Of a stretch of DNA of 64,000 nt, positions 44,801-57,623 are shown piece by piece (position 1 is the first letter of the stretch; each line of letters begins with the position of its first letter). The DNA is from Paramarasmius palmivorus (Eukaryota > Basidiomycota > Agaricomycetes > Agaricales > Marasmiaceae). The position numbers and the translations under genes were made by a program. Where the stretch lies: the NCBI GenBank assembly GCA_037176845.1, contig JAYKXP010000038.1, forward strand, positions 124,001-188,000, read 5' to 3'. Below the pieces are notes generated by a model. The model was not told where the DNA came from. It ran no database searches and saw only the letters and a list, made by a program, of their open reading frames with translations.

Positions 44801-47800
44801 GTTACGACTATGCGAAATGGCGGCGACAGTTCGCAGTACCTTCGACGTCGAGCCTATCTATCATTGTCAGCTCTTGTCTTCCGATGCAGATGTCATGCAA
44901 TTCATTGTTTCTGGGATACATCTGCGAGATAATACGCCACCGTATCTGAAAAACACTTCGCCTTTGTTTCAACAGCTGCTTGAACGGGATCGTCGACTCT
45001 CGCACGCAGTAGCAGCTAACTTATCTCAGAAAGCTGATTTGAAGGGTCTGACCAATGCCATCCAGTCGATCTGGCCCGCCTTCTTTCAACGTTCGGAGTG
45101 GGAGCTACTTCTGGAGCCCAACGATTGTTGGATCCATTCCCGAGGCAACAACGGACAAGAGGTCCATTTCAACTTCCTCAATAGTCAGTTGCTAGTTGAT
45201 GGCAAACCATTGAGTCGGCTCCCTTCGACGTTTACTACTCATAGCACGTACTCCAGAATATTCGGATCGGTATGCCACTAGTGCTTCGAAAATGTTAAAA
45301 TTCTGATATCTCCTGATAGCGAATCCTCGACGTTGTACCAGCCTCGGGTGCACAATTTGCTGTGAGAAATTACATTTCTGACAATGAGGTACGCATTCTA
45401 CTCTATCTCTGATGAGGATAGGCTGTTTATCAGATCGTAGGTACTTCTATCAATGATATCCGGAGAGCTCGTTGTTGGAACCAAATACTATGGTCAGCAA
45501 TTTGAACTCATTCCTCACTACAAACTACGCCAAGACCTTCCCACAATCCTCGTAGAAGATTATGCGCATTGGCTCAATCTTTCAACACGCGTGATTGAGC
45601 TTCGTTCGCTAGACAATCTTTGGACCCCATCTGCCACCAATTCTACCATTCATTTCCAGGACTCTTTCATGAAGGTGCAATCTGTGTCTGGACATGGTCG
45701 CCTCATTGACATCAGAAGTCGTACCGCCAGAATGATTGCTTCACGCTTGGGTTGTTTGGAGCATGGGCAGAACATGGTTATGACGCATGACACCAACAAC
45801 ATCACAATTGTGCAGCTCCCACGTTACCGCCTCGCCTTTCGTTTGGAAAGTCGGTTGCTTGCCTGCCAAAGCTTGCCTGGTATGTTTGTGGATGACAACC
45901 AATCAGCTGGCACTTTGATTGGTTTGCGCAACCAACTCGTTCTCCGAAGCAGCCTAGACGATGACATGCGCGAGGTCCTCATCCCTGTTGGCAAAGTTAG
46001 ATTCACTCGAGATGAGCCTAGACACACGGTTGTCAACATTGATATCGGAACTAGTCGGGTTCGCTATTACCGATATAAGATTGACTCTTTATTGGGGCGC
46101 CTTGTCGGGAATACCGACCTTTACGGACGCCTTTACAAAGTTCACCTCAATGCCGTTACAGCATTCTGCTTGCCAGATCCACTGACAGGGCTCACTGGGA
46201 CAGAGCAGGCGCTGCTTGAGCTGCAGTCCTCATCCTGTGTATCCTTCCAGGCCCTTGACGACGGTTCGTTGGCACTTTTACGTGAAATCGCTCAACTTAC
46301 TCCAACTCGTGTCTATTATCCTCTCCATTTGAAAGTCATGCAAACTGTTCAATGGAACTGCCTTCCTCCTACAGCACAACACGACAGCTTTGTGAAAGCG
46401 TGTCAACTTATCACCGACTTCGCAGTCCAATTACAGGTGTTTGATGTCTCACAAAGTGCGGCAGGTTTTTCCACGGGCCACCAATCCAACCTCGACCTGC
46501 TCAATCGTGCAGCATCCCGCAACTTTGTTCATTATCGCACCCAATTCCAACCTATTCATCATATCGACGACGCGGAATATTCCTCACGCGATTTAATGAA
46601 TAGTACTATGCAGGGAGAGCATCTGGTGTATAAAGATGCACACCTGGTCATGTCATGGGATTCCCAGCTCCCAACAGCTTGCAACTTGTGGGAAATGTTT
46701 GGAAGTTGGTCAGATGTCAGTGGACCTGACAAAGAAAACACAGAACTTTCACTGTCGTACATCCAGAGCTGGATGAATGGCCTGCCATGTGATAACTGGC
46801 TCACCTTATACAATCTGTGTAGAAGCAAAGTACTGAGTCGATATCAGGTCCTATTCACCTTCTGTGCCATGGGATATGGTCCTCGAGGCATCCAGTATCG
46901 CCCGCTCCTTCCTACATTACTCGGGTTTGCAACAAACCAGGCACGGTTTAACATATCGCCTCCCTGGTGGAACGGTTATAACTTGTCTGTAGGTTGCGAA
47001 CCTAACAGAGAACAACTCCAACAAACTGCACGTGATTTGTCTCGCCAGTTCGACCACACGTTTGCACAAGACCTGTCACAACACTATTCGGAGTCTGGCT
47101 ATGAGTATGACTCAAGGCGGCGTAAACAATATAATACATTACTTGACAAGGAAGTGAGCAGAGCGGTCAATGCTGTTGTTTCCCAGTGGCCATGTGAAGA
47201 TCCCTCAGCGGCGAGAAGTTCTAGTTATTCTCTTGTCCGCATGTATGACTTCATTGATGAAGTAAAGCCCGCATTTTTGGGGTGGTATCAGAACCGGGAT
47301 CTATGCACCTTCATTGCTAAGGTACAGATGCAGTTGGATGCCATTCGATGTTCAGAGGGCAGAAGCAATAGTACTGCCACTGTGTACCAATTTCTCCCAT
47401 GCCTATCATCAACCCGGAGGTGTTTCTCGAGTGATATCGATCACCGACAACTATTCCTAAAGAATGTACCAGAACTTGTGGAATTACCCCATTCACTTTC
47501 TCATCTTCAATCTGTGTCGACGAAGGCTCATCATGGTGTCGCTAGGCATGAGAGCTCAGCCCTTTCTTCACTATTCACGGACTTGGAAGGCCCTATACGC
47601 TCTCGTTACGCCAAGAATCTACACAAGAGCATGGATGCCTTTCAGAATGAACCTTCACAAAGGTAAGTTGTGTTCAAAGAGCTTAACTGTGATTGGAAAG
47701 TGACACCATCAGTAGTCCATATGATCATCTGCATAATACATTACTCGTAATTCAGCACAGGTTAGGACCCAGTACCGATGCAGAAGTTGCTGTCTCACAG

Positions 47801-50800
47801 GCCGGTTTGTGGCCATGCACAACAATGCGAACTCTGCTACAAAGTATAGCCACGGCAAATGGGGGACCTGATCTATCACGGGAGTGGATCACTGTGCTGC
47901 ATCTTCTTGCCAAATGTGTATTGCTTGTTCAACGGTCTAGGAGATTACTTCGGCTATGCCTTCTTCAGCGATATGAGGAATTGTGGAAAGAAATGGACAC
48001 AACCATTTCTGTAGTGGATTCACTCAAAGAATCAGATTGGCTACTCATCATGGTGAGCATTCATAGCAAATACTTTAAAATTAGTCTCATAGTTCATCTA
48101 TTGAGCAGATCGACAACGACTTCTTAGTGCGACCCACGCAACTTGCTGTTGCTGACGAAATGATCTCCCCCGAAACTTCGCAAAATACGGTGTTGCAGTT
48201 GAACATGGGGGAAGGGAAGTCATCTGTGATTGTCCCAATGGTCACAACAAAGCTTGCAGATGGCGATAAGCTTGTCCGAGTCGTGGTGCTCAAGCCCCTG
48301 GCTGCACAAATGTTCTCTCTGCTTGTTGAAAGGCTCAGCAGCTTGACAAACCGGCGTATCATATACCTCCCTTTCTCTCGCGATGTCAGGGTCAATCAGA
48401 CGCGCATCCGGACCATTCAGGCTCTATACACTGAAGCCATGAGATCACAGGCAATCATAGTGTCTCAGCCGGAGCATATCCTTTCCTATCAATTGATGGC
48501 TGTCGAACACTTGTTGGGTACTGAAAGTCATGAGGACCTGGCACGTCAGTTGATGGAATCCCAACTATGGCTTGACGAAAACACCCGTGATGTTCTGGAT
48601 GAAAGTGACGAGATTCTACATGTACGATATCAGTTGATCTATACCATGGGCACTCAGCAGGCACTGGAAAATCATCCCGACCGATGGACAACAGTACAAC
48701 AACTACTTTCCCTTGTCAGAACATGTGTCCAAGAGGTACTGGATCGTTATCCCCAAGGCATCGAGATTGCCCCGAGCGACCAACGAGGCGCTTTTCCACG
48801 TCTCCGCATACTACAGTCCGAGGCCGGGAACGATCTCATCAATACAGTCACCGACCACATCATTAGCGGAGACTTGGACAACTGCCCGTTTACACTATTT
48901 TCCGATGTAGAACGGTGTCACCTTCGACAGTTCCTTCTCGATCATCTATCATCAGCAGAGGACATTCATCAGCTCAAACAACGATGGCACAATGCCTTGT
49001 GGAAGAACCTTTTGCTCCTGCGGGGTCTGTTGGGACACGGCATAATTGTATATGCCTTTCGTGATCGACGCTGGAGAGTTGATTTCGGGCTAGACCTCAG
49101 GCAAGACCCGCCGCGTACTCTTCTAGCAGTACCGTACAGGGCAAAGGATGTGCCATCGCTCAGAGCCGAGTTTGGACATCCTGACGTGGCTATTTTGTTG
49201 ACCTGCCTAAGTTATTATTACGGAGGGCTAGATTGTCACCAGCTGAGGAGATGTTTTGAGCTCCTGTACAAGCTTGACAATCCCAAACTCGAATACGAGA
49301 CATGGGCCATTAATGCCAACTTGACGAACTTTTCCGATCTCTCAAGCATAAACCTACAGGATTCACGACAGCTTGAACAGCAGCTATTTCCACTTTTTCA
49401 GTTCAATCATGCAACAATCAATTTCTACCTCTCACAAGTGGTCTTTCCTAAGGCCGCAAAAGAATTTCCGGAAAAGCTGACTATGTCAGGATGGGACCTC
49501 GCTCGGGTCAAAAGACACGTCACAACAGGATTCAGCGGCACAAATGATAGTCAGTTCATCTTACCCACGTCTATAGTCCAACAAAACACGCAGGAGAGGC
49601 TGGGTACCAACGCGAAAGTGCTTGCGTTCTTATTACAACCTGAGAACGATAGCTATATCGCCTTGCAAGCAGTAGAAGGACAGCCACTGTCAACCCGCAG
49701 GATCATCGACGAAATCTGCGACATGTGTGACAAGGTCCGAGTATTACTTGATGTAGGTGCACAGATCCTCGAGATGTCCAACATCGAAGTTGTGAAGTAC
49801 TGGCTTTCGCAAAAGCCCGAGGTAGCTGCAGGCATCTTCTTTAACGATCACGATCAGCTCGAGGTGCTTACCCGCGATGGATCAACAGAACCCCTGAATC
49901 TGTCGCCGTATCTGCAGCAAATCGGCCAATGCGTTGTCTATCTCGACGACGCTCATACCCGTGGTACGGACCTCAAGTTACCTGCTAACTGGAAGGCTTG
50001 CGTGACTTTAGGGCCAAAGGTAACGAAGGATCGATTGGTTCAGGGTATGTTTAACATTTTGCTCCGTGATTCGTCTGGCTGAGACATGGATAGGTTGTAT
50101 GAGAATGCGAAAGTTGGGATACGGACAGTCTGTTGTGTTCATGGCACCTGCCGAAATCGATCGTGCTATTCGCCAATATACTCGAAAGAGAGAAGAAAGT
50201 AGGGTCTCAAGCGAAGATGTTCTGCGTTGGGCCATTAACGAGACGTGCAACGAGATCGCTCATCATGTTCCGCACTGGGTTCAGCAAGGGGTGGACTATA
50301 AAGATCGTAGCGCTGCTTGGGCTTCTCTGACCTCAGCTGACCCACGTACGGCGCTACAACCTTGGCTTCGACCAGAGGCACGGTCATTGGAGGAAATGTA
50401 TCTGGACCTGACCGGCAACGCCAGTGATCTCAATACGAGGGCTTGCTCCATTCCTGAGATCAGAGACCGTTGTAAAGACCTAGGAATCACATCAGTCACC
50501 GATCCACGCGTTGAAGAAGAGCAAGAGCGAGAAGTGAGCCACGAAGTTGAACAGGAGCCCCAGAGACAACGTCCGCCAAAAGCAACAGCTGCTTCTCACC
50601 ATGTACACCAAGATGTGAAGAAGTTCATTGCAACAGGTTACATTCCACCCTCCTCACAAGTCTTCTCCTCTCTCTTTTCTCCTCTAAAGGATGGAACAGG
50701 TGCTCTGATGTCCATGCCAGCACTCCGGACAAAATTGTTTGCGACGAACGACTTCCTCACCACGATCCGGACGTCATCCCTTGGCAACGGCGACTACATC

Positions 50801-51337
50801 CGTCCCGTTAATTGGCTCGTGTCAGGGAGAGATGGAGTGCTGGTGGTACTGAGTCCTTATGAAGTCAATCAGCTCCTTCCCAGCATCAGAGAAAGCAAGA
50901 ATACGAACCTTCATATCTACACCCCTCGAACCACGCAATTCATGAAGTCTGTGGACAACCTCAAATTCTATTGCGTTCCGTCTCTCCCACAATCCTGGAC
51001 CGCACCGTCTCAAACCACCATTGACCTTCTCAATCTCGCAGCTGGACAGCTCTACTTCTCCGCGTACGAAGATTATCAGAGGGTTTGCGCGTTGCTCGGA
51101 GTTTGCACACAGGAAGACCAGAATAAGGCAGATGTGAGGCCTGAGAGTGATGGATTCATTCCGCCGGAGAATCGTGTCGGATGGGTGAGGGAGGCTTGTT
51201 TATTTGAGGAGAGTCCGTTGTCGTACTTGAAAGTGCTGACTGGGTTCAGGAGGAAGGGGCAGACGTATTCTCCGACGCATTTGGGAAAGATCTTGCATAC
51301 GAGGTTCTTGAAGCAGGATGACTTCAAATCTGATTAA
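41843..51337 (+). CDS. Giant DUF3638/DUF3645 protein with helicase-like NTPase motifs
   Basis: The ATG at 41843 (MEDLEQLHYIVNHVFLP) opens a gene of about 9.5 kb with few introns; joins at about 42116-42166, 43320-43367, 45270-45430, 47664-47713, 48052-48109 and 50046-50094 keep frame. The product is roughly 3,000 residues. The conserved region reads VRPTQLAVADEMI, LQLNMGEGKSSVIVPM (DUF3638, Walker-A-like GEGKS), then LDESDEILHVRYQLIYTMG (Walker-B-like DESD), RRWRVDFGLD and FGHPDVAILLTCLSYYYGGL (DUF3645), TGFSGTND, YLDDAHTRGTDLKLP, and RLVQGCMRMRKLGYGQSV. A Glu/Gln/Arg-rich linker follows at about 50510-50580. Databases often label such proteins ubiquitinyl hydrolase-like, but no catalytic Cys-His domain is visible to me. 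The motif order instead looks like an SF2/SecA-type ATPase. Its cellular role is unknown. Confidence 0.85.
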
Positions 51338-52508
51338 GGTGAACATCTCCTCTGACGTGCAGGCGACGAGAAACTTACCGTGTTTTGTTTTCCGTAGTAG
51401 CAGCTTGTTTTTCTTGTACCAACCACCGGCCTTCATTGTCTTGCTATTGAGTTGTATTTGTAACGATGTAGAATTATGATGCATTTTGAGCGTACTCAGT
51501 TTCGGTGTGAATGACTCGAGGCAAAGATATTTCTCACCGCGACCATCATCGTCACTGCAGTACTGCTGACATCGTTCAGCTCATCTCCTTTCTAATCAAG
51601 CTCGTCCAAACTCAAGTCACTGGAACATTCGAGCCGGTCGGCCCAAGGTCGGCCAGAATTTGGCTATAATATCATCGGAGTCATGGGTAAGTTCTCCACG
51701 TCGTTATTGTCGATGGATGCAGTAACATTTGATAGCACACCTTGTCTAGTCTCAGGTCAAGTATAAGCTGAAAAAGCTCTTCATTCGAGGGAATACATGG
51801 GATGAGAAGCTGTACAGACTCGAGTATCTGACCATGAGTCCAATGCGTTGTCGGTGCGTCGTCAAATCTTTCTTTCTGCTAAATTACTGATTCGTCTAGG
51901 GTCTAGTCTAGTCGTTCGAGTCGGCCTGCTGAGATATTGAAGGTTCATAAAAGATACATACAACAACTTGGAAGACTCGCGATGCTCGAAGAACCGCCAT
52001 GAAAAAGAAACCAGGCTCAATTGTCAGCAGTACAGTACGCGCACTGAGAGCTCTCCGGGATCACCTTGGTATAATATCGAGCAAACGGTTGAAGTTGCAC
52101 TCCACCAGGACAGAAACCAATTCGGTATGTGGCCGAGTCGCTGCTCTCCTACGAGACACTTATCGGATACTCAGACTTTGATAGATACGGCAAGCTCAAG
52201 ATGAAGCAATGCTCGTCCGAGGCTTGATCATCTTCTATCCATCGATGTGAACCGGAAATTCACTGAAATGCGTAGCTCGTCTGGCTGTCAACTGACGACT
52301 GTTTCTCTTAAGTCTTTTCTCGTCCTCGCGGGAATTCCAGACTTGCACATGGCCTTATCTTGTTTGAATCTCGCGCTATCAACAGGAGACGAGGGGGTTG
52401 AAAGGCTAGTATATACAATTATTTGCATCGACGTTGACGCGCAATATCGTACGCTATAATACACTTTCTTGTCGTTCCTTCAGAGCAGGCGTTCGAAATG
52501 ACTAGCAT
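51338..52508. other. Intergenic region with a possible unassigned short gene
   Basis: About 1.2 kb. A stretch at about 51756-51854 flanked by good splice signals could encode KYKLKKLFIRGNTWDEKLYR, and a basic open frame lies at 51999-52181, but I cannot build a continuous model and recognise no domain. Confidence 0.3.
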
Positions 52509-53137
52509 TTATATAGCATCGTGCTGAGCTAGAACGGCCTCGGCCTTCTGCTTGGCTTCATCGGATACATTTGGGTCTGCATGTTCATCAGCAACCGATC
52601 TCAAAACCCGAGAATCGGCAAAACTTACTGTGCAATGCAGCTTTGTATCCCCCAAGCACATGATGTTCATGCTTCTCATCTACTCCATCCTCAGATTCGG
52701 GTGAAGGGAGCGCGTTGGCCTGCTCAAGGACTGTTTGTGCGTGTTGTTTAGCCTTGTCGGAGACTTGATCGTCTAGAAACATCGAATCAATCAGGTCACC
52801 ATTGAGGAGCAAAGAGTTTGAGAAACTTACTGTGCAAGGTAGCTTTGTATCCAGCTGTCCGTCGTATCCCAGTCAGCACTCGCGCAGCCATCAGAAATAG
52901 AATTCAGCGTACCAAGGACATGTTTCTCGTGTTCTGAGCCATCTTCAAAGATAATTCCCATGTTCTCCAACCTTTCCTTCACATGTTCTTTGGCTTCGTC
53001 CGAAACACGAGGGTTGTGAATAGCAGCTCTGAGGCCGCGAGCGACGTTAACAGCGCGCTTCTGAGCTGGATACGGGACGCGTCAGCAACAATGAAAAGAT
53101 ACATCAGAAGAAGCAGCGACGTACATCGAGGAGACAT
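52509..53137 (-). CDS. Conidiation-specific protein 6 (CON-6) family protein
   Basis: The ATG at 53135-53137 (MSPR) lies in a tiny first exon. The following exons encode NVARGLRAAIHNPRVSDEAK with HVKERLENMG; then GYKATLHN with VSDKAKQHAQTVLEQA; then GYKAALHN with DPNVSDEAKQKAEAVLAQ, ending HDAI-stop at 52509. These are three copies of the CON-6 repeat (GLKAxxxNPNVSxEAKxxAxxxL), with introns falling at the Asn-Pro/Asp junction so that each exon supplies one repeat. CON-6 proteins are small, hydrophilic, stress- or sporulation-induced proteins of unknown biochemical role. A TATA box lies about 95 bp upstream of the ATG, and a small repeat element is inserted just beyond it. Confidence 0.85.
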
Positions 53138-53230
53138 CGTGTAAGCTGAAAGGGTGAGTGTGTGGTGACAAGTATGGGTAGAGGCAAGAGATGGTGGTGG
53201 TTCTGGTCCGAAAGCTGAAAAAACGCGTCG

Positions 53231-53241
53231 CCTTTATATAC
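53231..53241 (-). promoter_or_regulatory. TATA box of the CON-6 gene
   Basis: The minus-strand sequence GTATATAAAGG lies about 95 bp upstream of the CON-6 ATG. It is about 50 bp from the left end of the repeat element at 53279-53805. Confidence 0.5.
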
Positions 53242-53278
53242 TCTTCCAAAGGCTAGAGGTTGAGCCCCACAGGCGTGA

Positions 53279-53805
53279 CCGTGTAGAAGAGTACAGACTC
53301 GATGGGTCGTGAACTGATAAGAGATAACGGCGAGATCACCGTAATGACATCATTCTTCCACTCACCTGACACGACGCGTCGCGTCGTCAAAACCTACTTC
53401 CACCTAGTTATACCTACATTTTCTGAGCTATTCTGGTGTATTTTAGTTTCTAAAATACATGGAAGCCTAATCCCTAACCCTAACCCCTAACCACGGGGCG
53501 TTCCCCCCCGCACCCCCCCTTATAAATATCTTGTATCCCCTAACCCTTCTTGCGGGGGCGTTCCCCCCCCTGCACCCCCCCCTCTAACCCCGAACCCCTA
53601 ACTAACGCTTCGCTGCGCTCAGCGTAGGGGAGCTAGGGGGCGCTTCGCGCAGTGGGACCGCTGCGCGGTCGTCGTAGTCTTGTACTCAGCCAAATTTTTG
53701 CTTGATGTGTATGACATCACACGGCCTGCGGCCGGTGAGATAACTGATCTCGGCGAGCTCGAGTCACGAGTTCACGACCCATCGAGTCTCCCCTGCCGTG
53801 TAGAA
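53279..53805. mobile_element. Small inverted-repeat element containing telomere-like repeats
   Basis: A 21-bp perfect inverted repeat occurs at 53295-53315 and 53769-53789; each copy contains ACTCGATGGGTCGTGAAC or its complement. Outside it, each side has six unmatched bases and then the same 10-bp direct repeat CCGTGTAGAA (53279-53288 and 53796-53805). This fits a 10-bp target-site duplication around a non-autonomous DNA element, as in Mutator-like transposons, though the outermost six bases do not pair. The interior has no gene. Confidence 0.6.
53472..53601. repeat. Interstitial telomere-type (CCCTAA) repeats and GC-rich minisatellite
   Basis: CCCTAACCCTAACCCCTAAC at 53472-53491 is followed by further CCCCTAACCC units near 53537 and 53590. 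Between them are two copies of a G/C-rich block (GGGGCGTTCCCCCCCGCACC type) at about 53495 and 53551. The repeats match the fungal telomere unit TTAGGG on the other strand. Confidence 0.75.
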
Positions 53806-55756
53806 AGAAGTTGTGGAGAGATGACACAGGGATGACGAGGGAAGAACGGCGGTGATTTGGTGCCAGCAAGCGTGGCCCCACAAGACCCCACAACCAAATT
53901 TCTTTATTCGGCTAGTTAAGAACGCTTGGACCGTTCAATGGACTTCGCGGTGAACGATATTGTAAAGAGTTTCAAGGCAGGCGAAAGATTACACGAAAAG
54001 GGTTCTATCCGAGTAGCGGGAACTTTGAGCTCGAGGAAGCTACTCGAGCTGCAAATCTCGAACAAGTCGATGCGCATGCCTCCCCAGAATCTGTTGTCAT
54101 GTTCCCTCTTCCCGAGGTCACCCATGCGAATCGATGTATCTGAGATAGTACGTTCAATCTGCTCCCTAGCAGGACAAAAGCTGTGACCCACAACGAAGAG
54201 ACCAGAAAGATATCCCGTCTATTTCGTGTCCTCGTCGGAATGCCAGGTATATCTCGTGGATTTGAGCTATATAAATCCCATTACGCTCGTGTCTGCAGTA
54301 ACTCTCTTTTCATTGTTGTCCTCGAGAGGCGCCGCGTTGTATAGGTATAACGGGTCCAAGTTATCAATGTAAGGCCCCAGAGCCACAACGAACGAATATT
54401 TCGACTCACGAATCGAGATCCCCTAACCCTTCTCCTCAGTGAGCTTCCTGTCAACGCGTATACTGACAAATAGCGACGCTACTCAAAGGAGAATGTTGAT
54501 TCTCATTTGAGTGAAGTTTCGAGGCTTCAAATACCCTATGAACGTTTCCGACCGAGATGAGAACAAGCTGGACACGGTGACCTTGTAGGGGTTAGCCGAC
54601 ACGAAGGCACGGAATAAATTGACTGGCATACCTAGAATCTTTATCTTCCTACTACCTTCCCTCCCATGCTCTCGTGGACTTTGCTAGCTCCGATTCCCAA
54701 CCTTTGGACTTTGGACAAGATTCATTGCAACGTGGTGGAAACCGGAAAAGGAAGATGATTATGATGGATTTCACACGCGCACGCCTTGTCCTCAACTTCC
54801 ATCATCCGCGCGCCCTTGCTACTCTACAGCCATAGGACTCTCACGACGCTGAACAAATCACTCGTATTGCACAAGATCCAAGTAGTAGGACTGTTGAAAG
54901 AGGGTTGAATAGAAATAGTTCACATATTGGTGCGTCTACTATCGGCTTCATTAATCCCAATATTCTGATTCGCTATCCTATTCGTTGTAACAGGCTGAGG
55001 TAGCGCTGTAGAATTCAATATATTACCGTTTTGACGTGGCTACATCACCTGCAAATACCGGCCTTCTTTCACCCCTACAACAACCTCGAGCGAGTCCGAC
55101 AGCAACTCCGAAAACAAAGCTCGATATTTCCTAGCGGAAGGGTTGTATCATATACGAAACATGGCTTTCGTGAACTCTACGGGACACCGAAAGGAGAAGA
55201 AAATGGCAAGTGTTATTTTGAGCCCATAGTTGAATAGGCCAAACAACCACAATTTGCTGCCAAGGATGCGGGGAATGCGAGCTCAATCGGCGAGTCGGAC
55301 TACCTTCACTTCCGAGCTCCAGTCTTAACTGCGCATGCAAAGCCCCGTCCTTGTCAATCCTCATACTAAATACCGTCTCCGTACATCGTCCCCGAGCTAT
55401 ACGCCGCTCTATTCCCTGTACGCTATTATTATGATTGAAGAGCTCGGGTTCGTGACGGCGTGCGGAGCGCATTTCGGAGCGATTGTTGGTTACGAGTCAA
55501 CGCTCTCGGAGACCCGCATCATGTCCATCTAGGTGTCTTGCCACTTGGAAGCCGTTCATTCCTCGGACGTCATCTGATTTTACGACGAATGACAAACATA
55601 GGTCAAGCGCTCAAATCTTTGATGTGCGCCGCATGCGGCAATGGACATTGTGTGGTGAGCGCTAACAAAAAAACATGTGATCATATGATACCATCTGGAT
55701 TGAACAAACTTCAACAAAGTATGTAACACTAACTGATATAGTGTAGTGCTACATGA

Positions 55757-55960
55757 TTACGAGTTCGGAGTTATCCGAATTCGTTCTTTATCTGTCAATG
55801 CTTTTTTTGCTCGGTTGAGTTCTGCATTCTGATTGGCTAATAAAAATCCCATTTTCTCACGTCTGCCCATGTGTCATTGAACTAGTGTCATTGTTTTTAG
55901 TCAATCTTGCCTCGTCATCCCTTTTCTTTCCGGGCACGCTGACCTTCATTTTCCCTTTAC
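55757..55960 (+). repeat. Truncated copy of the terminal sequence of the downstream element
   Basis: TTACGAGTTCGGAGTTATCC and about 15 following bases are identical to 58314 onward. The copies stay alignable through CTGATTGG and ATAAAAATCCCATTTT, then diverge into GTCATC-rich sequence. No cargo gene follows, so this is a decayed or solo end. Confidence 0.7.
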
Positions 55961-56879
55961 TGTATTTGATTGCTACTCGACACTGTGACTTAGGGTCGTC
56001 TTAGAGTGCAAGGGGGAAGGAAGGATATGAATGACTCAGACAGGTACAAGCAGGCCAGGGCATATGGTGCGTAATTGATGCATAACCTACCCATTCAAAG
56101 ACTCAGATTCTTCCTTGCAGTCCTTCAACTCACTCCAGTGCAACTATCCTCTTTACCCAAAGCATTCCAACCCCATTCCATATACAGCTACCCACATGTC
56201 CTATGTTGTTGCTTCATATTAATGATATTATGCAACCAATTATCCACTTCATCCGTCTGCGTGTGTTATTCTCTCCGCCAGTATCCTGGTCTCGGAACTT
56301 TTCTTGGGCTTTTGTTGACATCGAAAATGTCCGCTTTGACGACTCTATCTCTAATGTTTTACCCACCTCCGAGTCCACCATATCAACAGCTCAAACGCAT
56401 TCTGTGTTCCCTCAAAGTCAAGGCATATCTTCGAGAGGATGATATTGAAGGCAATAGTGTGGAGGTCAAATGATGTATATTTAAGTTGCCTGCAAGATGA
56501 ATTTTGATTCTATTTGTGAAATACACTGTGTTTGCAGAGCGACATGGCAGGAGGTCCGACTGAAGTCACGTATTGCATGGTATTATTCAAGTTCACCGTC
56601 TTTGTCCGTGAATATTGAACACTCAAGCCTCAGACTGGATCGTCCCTTGAAGCTTAAAGCTTGAAGCCTGGTTATCCGAGGGTTTAAACGTTTAAATTTT
56701 GCAAGAGCATCCTGAGATTAAAACACGTGACAAGGTGCACAGAACTTGCAACGCACGTGTACTCGTGCAATGTCAGTGATTCACTGCTGCCTGGTGCCCA
56801 TTTATGCGGGAGTTCCACTGACCATGATTCCCATACACCTTCAAATTCTGTGCTGCAGATAAAAGGCATCTTCAAAGTA

Positions 56880-56945
56880 CAAAAAAAGAGCCGAACTCGA
56901 ACCAGTGTCGGCCATTGCCGACCCACTCCGCTAGTCCAGCGTCTG
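56880..56945 (-). other. tRNA-like Pol III promoter, possible SINE head
   Basis: On the minus strand, an A-box-like TAGCGGAGTGG is followed about 30 bases later by a B-box-like GGTTCGAGTTC and then a run of seven T. The acceptor and T stems do not pair properly, so this is not a functional tRNA. It is probably a tRNA pseudogene or a tRNA-derived short element. Confidence 0.4.
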
Positions 56946-57623
56946 AGATCTTTTTAGGGTTATATGAGTGAGTCACTGCCTTTCTCATGACAAACATCAC
57001 TGATGAAATGAGAAACAATGTTTGTTACAGGCTAATGTCACTCTTGTTACCACTGGCAAGTATGTAGCCTTTGTCTGCCTCACTTGGTACCTTTTCTACT
57101 TGATCCAAGGATGTATGAGCCAAGTTGTTGAATCTGAAGCTTTCTAGCAGTTAGGGGCAACAAGTGGACTCTACTCAAGGGACGTTTAACATCATAGGAA
57201 CATACAGGATTAATTGGAATATTTTAGTCACTTTGACGGGCTCGTTTTCTGGCAAAATTTTCTCTGGGGCTTTGCATTTTAGCCTAGACAAAACTTGGTG
57301 AAAACACAAACACAGCAAAAATACTGCTAGAAAAACTAGCCCTCCACATTGAGTTCATCAGTTTATACTGACATGAATCTGCTGACCAATCTTTCCTTAT
57401 CAGGAAAAGGCATGAATGTCTTACATAAAGGTCATCCAAGAACAGCCTTGCATACTAGTAAACAACAACCAGCATTTTTCAGCCTCTATAGACTCTGAGC
57501 ATATTTATATGTCCTCCTGGAGGACTCTGTAGTAAGCAATGACAAACAAAACTTCATTATATCAATATCAAAATTTTGTCTACTTTATTAGTCCATAGAC
57601 TGTCCTAAATAAATTTCCCATAT

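Larger units (their letters stand above)
53806..57620. other. Gene-poor, repeat-like region
   Basis: About 3.8 kb with no supportable protein gene. Two overlapping frames at 53916-54191 on opposite strands have no recognisable domain. A CCCTAACCC-type motif recurs at about 54420. A truncated copy of the terminus of the downstream element lies at 55757. Base composition shifts to AT-rich after about 56950. Confidence 0.45.

Noticed and set aside
41843..51337. Ubiquitin-specific protease assignment for the giant protein
   Set aside because: I could not see a Cys box, His box or OTU-type catalytic triad, while NTPase motifs are evident.
53916..54191. Antiparallel open frames of 86-91 residues
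   Set aside because: Neither strand shows a family, an intron or a promoter; mirrored open frames of this kind arise from codon-composition effects.
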